Shown: positions 55,441-63,559 of the stretch, piece by piece
Layout: every line of letters starts with the position of its first letter
Numbering within the stretch: the first letter of the stretch is position 1
From: Streptomyces sp. DT2A-34
Lineage (GTDB): Bacteria > Actinomycetota > Actinomycetes > Streptomycetales > Streptomycetaceae
NCBI RefSeq assembly: GCF_030499515.1
Contig: NZ_JASTWJ010000001.1
Coordinates: forward strand, 1 to 64,000
DNA: 64,000 bases
Direction of reading: 5' to 3'
The notes under the pieces: model-generated
Told to the model about the DNA's origin: nothing
What the model saw: only the letters and a program-made list of their open reading frames with translations
Databases searched by the model: none
Position numbers and translations under genes: made by a program

Positions 55441-56361
55441 TCACGGCGTGTAGAAGGTGGCGGCCCATCGCCGGAACTCCAGGATCGGCCCATCCTCGGC
55501 GGCGATCCTCGGGTACAAGGGGTGGATCTGGTCGTGCCAGATCGGGAAGTCCCGCTGCAGGTCACGGCTCAGGTAGCGCAGGAGGCCCCGGTCGATGGCG
55601 CCTCGCGCGACCGGAACGTTCGTGGACAGCATCGTCCACAGCCCCATTCGGTAGGTGACCGTCGGCGTGGACAGAACCAGGACCCGCACCCGCAGCCCGA
55701 GCTTCGGCGCGCGGACGTCAGCGACGAGGATCCCCAGCCCATACAGCTCGAACCGGTTCTCGAACAGCACATCACCGAGCAGGGGAACCCGCTTGCGCGT
55801 GACATGCTCGAACGTCATCCGGTGCCCGTCCGCCGACAGACACTCGATGCCGCGATGAACGGAGAAGCCGTGCACGACGAGCAGACGCCCGGAATCGAGG
55901 CCGTGTACGTGCTCCGGACGATCACTCAGTGATTCCAACCTGACGGCATAGGGCGAGAAGCCCGGCCGCGACAGGTCGGGCGGCTCCCACTCAGGCGGCC
56001 GGCCCTCAGCATGCCACCACGCCATGATCACGCCGTTCGTCTCCGCCACCTCGAACATGCCGAGCCGGGCCCACGGCGGCTGACCGCCATGCCTGGAGGC
56101 CACACAGTTCCCGCCCTGGTCGAATGAGAACTGGTGGTGCGGGCAGCACACCAGCAACTCGCCCTCCACCTTCCCATCGCGCCCCAGTTCGGCGCACACA
56201 TGCTGCGCCCGCGCCACGGCGACCGCGCCCCCCTCGGTCCGCCAGATGACGATGGCCTGATCCATGAAAAACCAGCTCCGGACCATCCCCGGCTTCACAG
56301 AATCGCTGAAGCCGACCGCGAACCATCCGTTCGGATACGCCCCCCACCTCCTACGGGTCAC
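55441..56361 (-). CDS. Rieske-type protein with an altered cluster motif
   Basis: 306 residues. N-terminal Rieske-like domain: PNGWFAVGFSDSVKPGMVRS, HVCAELGRDGKVEGELLVCC, PHHQFSFDQGGNCV. The second ligand pair is normal (C73-x2-H76), but the first C-x-H is C56-A-E58, His replaced by Glu. The C-terminal part (LFENRFELYGLGILVADVRA; STNVPVARGAIDRGLLRYLS) resembles the ligand-binding domain of ring-hydroxylating oxygenases such as KshA. It may be an oxygenase with unusual or no cluster. Follows the 67-residue gene by 4 bp; the pair is enclosed by inverted repeats. Confidence 0.75.
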   Translation of the reverse strand: MTRRRWGAYPNGWFAVGFSDSVKPGMVRSWFFMDQAIVIWRTEGGAVAVARAQHVCAELGRDGKVEGELLVCCPHHQFSFDQGGNCVASRHGGQPPWARLGMFEVAETNGVIMAWWHAEGRPPEWEPPDLSRPGFSPYAVRLESLSDRPEHVHGLDSGRLLVVHGFSVHRGIECLSADGHRMTFEHVTRKRVPLLGDVLFENRFELYGLGILVADVRAPKLGLRVRVLVLSTPTVTYRMGLWTMLSTNVPVARGAIDRGLLRYLSRDLQRDFPIWHDQIHPLYPRIAAEDGPILEFRRWAATFYTP

Positions 56362-56365
56362 GCCG

Positions 56366-56569
56366 TCACCCTTCCCGTCCGACCGTGAGCAGATCGTCCG
56401 CGTACGCGCGGTCGGACCCGTCCACCCGGTAGCGGCCCGAAGCTATCCCCCAGTCAGGGTTCCCCCGAATCCAGTCCCGCATCCCGTCGACGAGCCGGAA
56501 CACCGCCTCGCGCTCCGTCATCCTCGGCACCTCATACCCGCACGAGTGGCGGCACTCCGGCTCACGCAT
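56366..56569 (-). CDS. Small protein upstream of the Rieske gene
   Basis: 67 residues: CRHSCGYEVPRMTEREAVFR, LVDGMRDWIRGNPDWGIASG. It has a His and two Cys near the start and no membrane segment. Four bases before the Rieske ATG, so cotranscribed. It may bind a metal or regulate the partner; family unknown. Confidence 0.55.
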   Translation of the reverse strand: MREPECRHSCGYEVPRMTEREAVFRLVDGMRDWIRGNPDWGIASGRYRVDGSDRAYADDLLTVGREG

Positions 56570-56596
56570 CTCGCGAGGGCGGGGCGGGCCTGCTGA

Positions 56597-56634
56597 CCGT
56601 TTGCGGCTGGTGACACGGTTCTTACCGGCACCCC
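56597..56634. repeat. Right inverted repeat of the Rieske unit
   Basis: 38 bases, CCGTTTGCGGCTGGTG ... CTTACCGGCACCCC, inverted copy of 55292-55330. It lies 28 bp upstream of the 67-residue gene, so it may include that operon's promoter or operator. Confidence 0.8.
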
Positions 56635-57172
56635 AGCACCCAGTTGGCGCTTCGACCCCTAGATAAGTGATGGAACCTGCGGAACAGACTGTCTCGGTCG
56701 CCTACAGGCTCCACCTCGCCCGGCTCACCGGATCCGAAGCCGAGGCCAACGCCTTCGCCCTCGCCCTCGCCCACGCCCACGACTACGACTACGACTACGA
56801 CGTCATCTACCGGCCTTCGCCGGCACCCGCGTTCCGGTGCCGGTCGTCCTGAAGAAACGCGCCGGCAGCGTGGTGGCCCCCGACGCGCGTTCCCCGAAAG
56901 AACCGGCACTCTTGAATATGCTCTGAGGCCCCGTCAGCACGAGACCGAGAAATCCCGCTCACGCATCTGCTCGGCCCCTGGCTGCCGGCCGGCGCCCACC
57001 GAGTCGATTTCGACGTCGTCGAAGGTATGCTCCCCGGTTCCGACGGCCCCGGCCTCCCTGCTCATCGCCTGCGGTGGAAACCTGGGTGCCGAAGCTGTGG
57101 ATGAAGGTCCAGCCGTCCCTGACATACCGGATGAACACCGATTCAGGGATGAAGAGGTGAGAGTGCGTCGGA
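56635..57172. other. Gap; one doubtful small ORF with a DY repeat
   Basis: A 60-residue frame from 56670 (VAYRLHLARLTGSEAEANAF, then DYDYDYDV encoded by a short GACTAC tandem repeat at about 56781-56800) has no ribosome-binding site; it may be a real short protein but I cannot support it. Nothing else seen. Confidence 0.3.
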
Positions 57173-58069
57173 TTACTGGTGGGCCGGATCGGCTGATGGT
57201 TGGTGTTTCTGGAACGCCTCGGTCATCTGCGCGCCGATCTCCGGGGTCAGCCGACCCGTCAGCTCGAACCCGAGTTGATGGGCGACGTCACGGCTGTGCA
57301 TGTCGACCGAGGACTCCACGAGGTCCGCGTACACATCGACCGAGCGGCGGATCCGCCGTGGCGATACCAACAACAGCCAAAGGCCTGGCACGAGCGCAGG
57401 CCACCAGTACGCGCCGACGACCAGGTAGGCCAGGCTCCACACCGGCGTGCGGGCGGCTGCGGCACACCGCTCCTGGATCTGCGTCACCTCCACCCGTGCC
57501 GCGTCGGGCAGCACCAGCCACAGCCGCGGCCACGTGGTGGTCAGGTCGAGGCCGGTGCCGCGGCGGACGCGGTCGGCGACGGCACGTAGCCGGTCGCCCG
57601 CCCACGTCGGGCAGTTCGGCTCGGTCTCGGAGATCGCGTCGCGGCGCAGCACGGCGCGACGCGCCCTGGCCCTGGCCTGGCGGTTGTCCGGGTCGGCCAG
57701 CACCGCCCTGATCGCGGTGTCCGCCTTCGCCTTTGCCCGGTGCCAGCGGCGGTAGCGCAGCGCGGTGAACGGCCTGCCGAGGCCCGTGCCCGTCGCTCCC
57801 CAGGAGCCGATCACGACATCGCCCAACGCCGTCACCGTGAGCCCCACCGCGGCGGTCGCGGCGAGGAACCCCGCCGCGGTCCACACCAGAGCCGGCCCCG
57901 TGGACACCGCCATCACCCGCGTCCGCAGCAGCGCGATGTCGAGTGCCTGCGAGGGGCCGAGTACGACCGCCGCCACCACGACGGCCACGAACACTGCGGC
58001 GGGAAGAGCGAGTACGGCGGCCCAGCGACCTGCGAGGTTCTTGCCGAGCTCCGTGAGGAAGGCGTTCAC
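57173..58069 (-). CDS. Membrane protein of the CHAT locus
   Basis: 298 residues, GTG start overlapping the upstream stop (GTGA). Membrane segments at about 16-38 (WAAVLALPAAVFVAVVVAAV), 58-86 (VWTAAGFLAATAAVGLTVTA) and, after a basic cytoplasmic helical domain (ALRYRRWHRAKAKADTAIRA), 205-237 (VWSLAYLVVGAYWWPALVPG). The tail has an EIGAQMTEAFQKHQPSADPA segment. Leftward operon with the 118-residue gene, divergent from the CHAT protein. It may be the membrane target or effector of the system; inference. Confidence 0.65.
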   Translation of the reverse strand: MNAFLTELGKNLAGRWAAVLALPAAVFVAVVVAAVVLGPSQALDIALLRTRVMAVSTGPALVWTAAGFLAATAAVGLTVTALGDVVIGSWGATGTGLGRPFTALRYRRWHRAKAKADTAIRAVLADPDNRQARARARRAVLRRDAISETEPNCPTWAGDRLRAVADRVRRGTGLDLTTTWPRLWLVLPDAARVEVTQIQERCAAAARTPVWSLAYLVVGAYWWPALVPGLWLLLVSPRRIRRSVDVYADLVESSVDMHSRDVAHQLGFELTGRLTPEIGAQMTEAFQKHQPSADPAHQ

Positions 58070-58422
58070 AGCTCGACCCTGATCTCGCGGAACGGCTGCC
58101 CGGTGAGACGGCACGACGGCTGCTTGTCGGTCGCCTCGCGCGGGCAAGCTCCGGTCGGGCATTTCCATGCCGTGACGACCACGTTCCGTGGTCCCGGCCA
58201 CCTGGCGAAGCCGCGGTACGCCCGTGTCAGGTTGTCGATGCCGTGCTCGGCGAAGGCGCTGTCGAGCAGGTCGAGGTCGGCTTCGGGCACCTCGCCCAGA
58301 GAAGCCGCCGCGACGACTCTGGCCAGCACCTCCGCCACGCCGTACCGCGCGGCGCGTTCCGCCAACGCCTCTCCCGCCTGCTCGCAGAGGGCTCCGACAC
58401 GCGGGCCAGTCGCTGGTGCCAT
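58066..58422 (-). CDS. Small helical protein of the CHAT locus, with a Cys motif
   Basis: 118 residues; GGAG six bases before ATG. Helical N-terminus (VGALCEQAGEALAERAARYG, EADLDLLDSAFAEHGIDNLT) like effector-associated or death-like adaptor domains, and a C-terminal strand with KCPTGACPREATDKQPSCRL, four Cys-rich positions that could bind zinc. It starts 69 bp from the divergent CHAT start, so the two share a promoter region. Confidence 0.6.
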   Translation of the reverse strand: MAPATGPRVGALCEQAGEALAERAARYGVAEVLARVVAAASLGEVPEADLDLLDSAFAEHGIDNLTRAYRGFARWPGPRNVVVTAWKCPTGACPREATDKQPSCRLTGQPFREIRVEL

Positions 58423-58491
58423 GCCGACTCCGAACCCCCTTCGCCACGATCCCGGCCACGCTACCGTGGAGGGAACGGATCGGGGGGCCGC

Positions 58492-61400
58492 GTGTACGAC
58501 GATGTCCGGTTGGTGGTCGAGAACTTCGAGTCTTCCGCTGACGTCGGCGCACTCCTCGCCGCCGCCCTCCCACCGCCATCGCAGTGCCCGCCGCACCTGC
58601 TGCCGCACCTCGCACAGGCGTACTGGCTCCGCTACCGCGCGCAGAGCGGGTTCGACGGCTTGATCGACCGGGAGTTCTGGGCGTCCCTCGTGGGCGGGGA
58701 CGCCGATCCCGTGGTCGCCGCCGTCACCGCCGCGGAGCAGTACCGGGAGCTGGTGGAGGCACGGGTGGATTTCCTTGAATGCCAGGACCCCGAGTCGCTC
58801 GTCGACTTCGTGAACGCCTACACCGCGTTGCTGGACGCGGTGGACGACGAGCGGATGAAGGCCGCGCTCATCGTCGACCAGTGCGCCTTGCTGCTCATGC
58901 TCGACGAGTACCACGGCACGAGCGACTACGCCGAGAAGGTCCTCAACGCGCTGGACTGGGTGCTGGACCGCACGCCCGACGCCGACCCGCAACGAGCCCG
59001 CCGGCTGGTCGATCGCGCCCGCGCTCAAGTGAACGCGGGCAGGCGACGAGGTCAGGTGCTCGCCGACTACCGGGCCGCCGCCCAGCTGGCACTGCGCGAA
59101 CGCCCGGTGTGGCGCGATGTCGTGGTCGAGCTCGCTCAGTACGAGTCCGACCTCTACGCGAACGGCGCCGCGCCGATCCATCTGGCAGGCGCGTTCGTCA
59201 CCTGCCGCGACCTCGCCGACGCGCTGGAGCGGGATTTCGGCAACACGGTGACCCTGTCCGCGCTCGCCCAGCTCGAACATGAGGTCAGCAGCCGCATCGG
59301 GCCGGACGTGGCGCGGTTCCTGCGGACTTGCCACCGCGATCCCAGCGCTCTGCAGGCGCAGCGCGACAAGGTCACGGCCCTGCTGCGGCAGAACATCGGG
59401 CCCGGCGTACTGGTGGAACGGCGAGACCAGGCGTGGTTGCTCGCCATCGGGCTGCCGCTCGACCACGAGGACAGGCTGGACGCGCTGCTGGACCTCTATC
59501 ACCAGCACATCGACCTCTGGGAGCTCGGCGGGGACACCGCGGCGATCGGGCTCGCCTACGACACGGTCTTCGAAGCGATGCTCACCTCCTCACCCGACGA
59601 CGCACGCAGAGCCGAGCTGTTGACGGCGCTCGCCCATGCCGCGGCGACCCTCTCCGTGCAGACCGGCTCCCCCGAGGACGCGACGGTCGCGGTCGCCGCG
59701 GCACGCGCCCTGCTGGAGATGCCTGCCCGCGACGAGGGGCAGCGAGCACTGTGGCTCGCCACCCTGGCATCCGCGCTGGTCGAGCAGTTCCAACGCGGCG
59801 CCAACCCGGCGGCCGGCCAGGAGGCCGTCACCGTCGCGGAGGAGGCCGTCGCGCTGACCGCACCAGGCGACGAGAACCTCCCGTTGCGCTGGTCGGGATT
59901 GTCCACCGCGGCGCTGCAGGTGGCCGAGTCCGGCGACCATGCTCTGTTCGCCCGGGCCGTCGAGGCGGGCGCGCAGGCAGTGGCCGCCATTCCCGAGGAC
60001 GACGTACGCCGTATCGGAATGCTCTTCAACTACGCCGCCGCCGTGCAGACGCAGGCGGTCGCGACCGACGTCACGGACGCCGAGCCGTTTCGCGAGGCCG
60101 AACGCGCCTACCGCGCCGCGCTCGCACTGCTGTCTCCCGACCACCCCGACAACCCGCGCATCGAAAGCACGATCGCCGACCTGCTCTACCACCGGTACCA
60201 GCAGTGCGGCGACCTGGAAGCACTGGAGGACTCGCTCGACCTCGCCGAGAAAGCCGTTCGCGAGACGCCCCGGGACCACCACTGGTGGCCGTTGCGAGCG
60301 TTCGTACTCGCGCGCTCGGCTGGAGCGCTCGCGACGTTCGGCGGACCGCGCACCGACGAGTTGCGCCAACAGGCGATCGCCCACTACCGGGCGGTCGGCA
60401 CGCACCCGGCCGCCACCGCGCAGCACCGGATGCTGTGCGAGCGGGGGCAGGCCGCCATACTCGTCGAGGCGGACCCGGCGACGATGCTGAACGCGCTGGA
60501 ACGCGTGATCGCAGCCATTCCCGCGACGATCAGCCGGGCGCTGCCGCGAAGTCAGCGGCTGCGGGCCGTGCGGCAGTTGGACGGCCTCGCCGACCGTGTG
60601 GTGGACGCCGGCACGCGGTCCGGCGAGTTGGACAGGGCGTTGGAGCTGCTCGAACAGTGCCGGGCCGTGCTGTTCGGCGATGCGTGGGGAATCCGTCGCG
60701 GCTGGGCGAAGCTGGTCGAGATCCGGCCGGAGCTCGCCGACAAGCTCAGCCAAGTTGAGAAGGATCTCGCCAACGCCGACTTCTACTCCGACCTGACCTT
60801 CCAGATCGAGGTGGAATACCGCGGCCGGACCTCCACCAGGGACTGGGATCCGCGACCGCAGGCCGTGGAACGGATCAGGCGGCTAGCGGCGCGGCGGGAC
60901 GGACTGATCCAGACTGCGCGGGCCGTGCGGGGGCTTGAGAACCTGCTGATGCCGCCGGACCTTGAGCTGCTGCGCGAGCGCCTGATCGGGCACACCGCGG
61001 TGATCGTCAGCGCGGCGGGCACCGCGCTCGTCGTTCCCGGTGACTACTTGCGGCCCGTCGAGGCCGTGCCGTTGCGACAGATGACCGCAAGCACAGCACG
61101 CGCCCAGCTCAGGAAGCTGCGGGCGGCGCTCGCTGACGTGAAGGCCCCTGGCTGCTCGTTCGACCGGCGCGAGCAGGCACAGCTGGACCTGCACGCCGTG
61201 CTGGAGTGGTTGTGGGACACCACGGCCGGGCCGGTACTGGACCGGGTCGCGGACTCGCGGCTGTGGTGGTGCCCGGTCGGCGTCATGGCAGGGCTGCCGC
61301 TGCACGCGGCAGGCAGGCACCGCGACCGCGCAGGGCTGACCGTCTTCGACCGCGTTGTCGCTTCGTACACGCCGTCGCTCACCGCGCTCGCCGACACCGT

Positions 61401-62022
61401 CCACACGCCCCCTCCGCAGCACCCCCGGCCCACCGCGCTCGTCGTCGGCGTCGGCGAGTGTGAAGGCGTGCCCACGCTGCCGAGCGCCCGCGACGAGGCC
61501 GAGGCGGTGGCCGCGCTGCTGCCCGGCTCTACTGTGCTCATGGACTCCGCCGCCTCCGCTGACGCCATCAAGGAAGGCCTGCACGACCATGCGATCGCCC
61601 ACTTCGCCTGCCACGGCCGTGCGGTCAGCTCCGCCGGGCACCCCGACCTCGGCGGGCTGATGCTCAACGACGGGATGTTCGTGCCGTCGTTCGTGCGCGA
61701 CTTGCGCACCACGCAAGCGCAGCTCGCGTTCCTGTCCGCGTGCGACACAGCCAGTCCCGACCCGGCGCTGCTGGACGAGCCGCTGAACCTGGCATCGGCG
61801 TTCCACCTCGCCGGCTTCCGCGGCGTCATCGGCACGCTGTGGCACACCGCGGACAGCGCCGAGACCGCCGTGGCGGTGTACGAGGCGCTCACCGCGCACG
61901 GCACCCGGCCCGCCGACACCGCCCAGGCGGCCACAGCGCTCACCGAGACCTCACGTCGCATGAGGGGCGCCTACCCGGCCGTGCCGACGCGGTGGGCCGC
62001 GCACGTGCACGTCGGCGACTGA
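58492..62022 (+). CDS. CHAT-domain (caspase-like) protein with long helical-repeat region
   Basis: 1176 residues from the GTG at 58492 (GGGGGG site upstream; the longer frame to 58243 overlaps the divergent gene and is rejected). About 1-850 are TPR-like helical repeats (AAQLALRERPVWRDVVVELA; TAIGLAYDTVFEAMLTS-type units), probably a sensor or scaffold. The C-terminus is a CHAT protease: catalytic H1041 in IAHFACHGRA and C1084 in LSACDTASPD, with GVIGTLWHTADSAETAVAVY beyond. CHAT proteins are caspase-fold peptidases that, in several bacterial conflict systems, cleave partner proteins on activation. The divergent membrane and small genes are likely partners. Confidence 0.85.
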   Translation: MYDDVRLVVENFESSADVGALLAAALPPPSQCPPHLLPHLAQAYWLRYRAQSGFDGLIDREFWASLVGGDADPVVAAVTAAEQYRELVEARVDFLECQDPESLVDFVNAYTALLDAVDDERMKAALIVDQCALLLMLDEYHGTSDYAEKVLNALDWVLDRTPDADPQRARRLVDRARAQVNAGRRRGQVLADYRAAAQLALRERPVWRDVVVELAQYESDLYANGAAPIHLAGAFVTCRDLADALERDFGNTVTLSALAQLEHEVSSRIGPDVARFLRTCHRDPSALQAQRDKVTALLRQNIGPGVLVERRDQAWLLAIGLPLDHEDRLDALLDLYHQHIDLWELGGDTAAIGLAYDTVFEAMLTSSPDDARRAELLTALAHAAATLSVQTGSPEDATVAVAAARALLEMPARDEGQRALWLATLASALVEQFQRGANPAAGQEAVTVAEEAVALTAPGDENLPLRWSGLSTAALQVAESGDHALFARAVEAGAQAVAAIPEDDVRRIGMLFNYAAAVQTQAVATDVTDAEPFREAERAYRAALALLSPDHPDNPRIESTIADLLYHRYQQCGDLEALEDSLDLAEKAVRETPRDHHWWPLRAFVLARSAGALATFGGPRTDELRQQAIAHYRAVGTHPAATAQHRMLCERGQAAILVEADPATMLNALERVIAAIPATISRALPRSQRLRAVRQLDGLADRVVDAGTRSGELDRALELLEQCRAVLFGDAWGIRRGWAKLVEIRPELADKLSQVEKDLANADFYSDLTFQIEVEYRGRTSTRDWDPRPQAVERIRRLAARRDGLIQTARAVRGLENLLMPPDLELLRERLIGHTAVIVSAAGTALVVPGDYLRPVEAVPLRQMTASTARAQLRKLRAALADVKAPGCSFDRREQAQLDLHAVLEWLWDTTAGPVLDRVADSRLWWCPVGVMAGLPLHAAGRHRDRAGLTVFDRVVASYTPSLTALADTVHTPPPQHPRPTALVVGVGECEGVPTLPSARDEAEAVAALLPGSTVLMDSAASADAIKEGLHDHAIAHFACHGRAVSSAGHPDLGGLMLNDGMFVPSFVRDLRTTQAQLAFLSACDTASPDPALLDEPLNLASAFHLAGFRGVIGTLWHTADSAETAVAVYEALTAHGTRPADTAQAATALTETSRRMRGAYPAVPTRWAAHVHVGD

Positions 62023-62029
62023 GCTGCTG

Positions 62030-62347
62030 GACGCTGCCACCCAGGCGTGCGACGCCGCGTTCGACCGGTGCCCGTGCCGCAGACAGCGTCAGGTGGACGG
62101 TCTTCTCGGTGAGGGTGAGTTCCCGCAGGGGCCTGCGTTTTGATGCCGTGGTCACCCAGGGGCCGCCGCCCGGGTAGGCAAGATCGGCCAGGAGGGGGAC
62201 GCCCTGGCGCTCGCAGATGCGGATGATCCGGTGGGTGCGGGCGGCGGTCAGGTCGTGGGCTCGGCCCGGCAAGGCGGGTGAGAGCCACGCCACGGCATGA
62301 ACATCCAGGTCCTCACCGACCCGTTCGGACGGCTGCTCTGGGCTCAC
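62030..62347 (-). pseudogene. IS5-type transposase, C-terminal scrap
   Basis: VHAVAWLSPALPGRAHDLTA, ARTHRIIRICERQGVPLLAD, YPGGGPWVTTASKRRPLREL, ARAPVERGVARL: the DDE-4 type tail of an IS5-family transposase with the Glu in PVERGVARL. The last part shifts frame; the 5' half is missing. Confidence 0.5.
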
Positions 62348-62664
62348 CGGCTCTGCCCGGCTCGACTGACGGCCTGACCGCCACGCGACAGCACGGGATC
62401 ATCGAAGCCCTCGCCGGTACGGGCTCACATTGCGGCGGGTGACGCCGCGATGCAGCACGGCGAGGGTCCTGCTGTTCGAGGTCGCCCTGCTGCAGCAGTG
62501 CGTCCCAGCCGCCGAGGATCTCCAGGAACACCTGGCGAACCACGGAGGCTGGCACAACCCAACTGGCGCCGACAGCCCGCTTACTGCTCCTCCACGACCC
62601 GGCAGCGTATCCGCACGGCGGCGGTCGTAGACGGACCCCTACGGCAGGCGCAGCAGAATCCGAC
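62348..62664. other. Gap without a supported gene
   Basis: Only low-quality frames on both strands; probably flank of the transposase scrap. Confidence 0.4.
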
Positions 62665-63189
62665 TCAACAGTCGAACACCGACCAGCAGATGTCGTTGCG
62701 CAACCTCTGGTCATCAAGTACGAGCTCACGGATCGCCTCCGGGAGCTGATCGCGCTGCCACTGGCACTCGAGTCGTCCCGCGGCCTCGCTCTCGCCCTCC
62801 GGTGCCGCTGCACGTGCAGCCTTGATCGCGTAGGCGGCCGCGCCGAGCTCGTGCGCGGCGACGTGCGCGACGGCCCCGGCCTGGCCAGCGGCGTACGCGG
62901 CATGCCGTGCTGCCCCACTCAGGTCTCTGGCTGCCCCCATCGCATGGCCGCCCGCCGCGCGAGCCTGCATCATCTTGACCTCGCCACGCACCCAGGCCCG
63001 GGCATGCTCGATCGCCTGGCGCGGTCGCGGGTCCCCAGGCTGGGCCGACTCGAAGAGGCCGAGGACGTGCTCTGCACACGAGGCAGCCCATAGAGCGAGC
63101 AGACGGTGATCCGCATCAGTGAGAGTTCCACCACGGCGGATCGTCACGAAGCGAGGGTCCCGGACCTTCGGGAGGATCATGACTTGCAC
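62665..63189 (-). CDS. Putative immunity protein (Imm-5-like family)
   Basis: 174 residues. TLTDADHRLLALWAASCAEH, PRQAIEHARAWVRGEVKMMQ, ARAAGGHAMGAARDLSGAAR, HAAYAAGQAGAVAHVAAHEL: the repetitive Ala/His helical pattern of a large family that Pfam names putative immunity protein. ATG at 63189 or 63180. No toxin gene next to it in the window; the next gene to the right is a partial secreted protein, so a toxin partner could lie beyond 64000 or be lost. Confidence 0.7.
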   Translation of the reverse strand: MQVMILPKVRDPRFVTIRRGGTLTDADHRLLALWAASCAEHVLGLFESAQPGDPRPRQAIEHARAWVRGEVKMMQARAAGGHAMGAARDLSGAARHAAYAAGQAGAVAHVAAHELGAAAYAIKAARAAAPEGESEAAGRLECQWQRDQLPEAIRELVLDDQRLRNDICWSVFDC

Positions 63190-63559
63190 TCTCTCCTGCG
63201 CACATCGGCGCTACTGGCTGCGGTGTGCCCCGGTGGCCAGTCAGCCGCCTGGGTCCGGGAATGATCCAGAGTGCTGACCAGTCCCCTCTCGAATACAGCA
63301 GAACCCGAGAACCAAGCCTGCCCCTGGCCCGCACCCGGTGCGTTGTCAATGGTGGCAGGCAGGATGGCGGTCATGACAACACCAGCTGCGCAGATCCCGG
63401 GCCTGCTCGATCACCAGCGCCCCGAGCGCGGCGTCGGTCACCGTTCCGGGAACTGGTGAGCCTCCATCAGGTGCTCTGCTGCCCTACGCGCGCTGGCGGC
63501 GTGGACAGACCTTGCCATGGCCGGCCCTCAGAAGGGCCCGGCCACAGCTGCGATATTCG
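63190..63559. other. Gap without a gene
   Basis: No credible ORF; presumably promoter region of the leftward immunity-like gene and 3' flank of the secreted protein. Confidence 0.35.

Noticed and set aside
58243..58491. Upstream extension of the CHAT reading frame
   Set aside because: It overlaps the divergent 118-residue gene, has no domain similarity, and a better GTG start with a G-rich ribosome-binding site lies at 58492.
58066..59508. 480-codon leftward frame through the CHAT gene start
   Set aside because: Only its last 118 codons form a credible gene; the rest is antisense of the CHAT protein.
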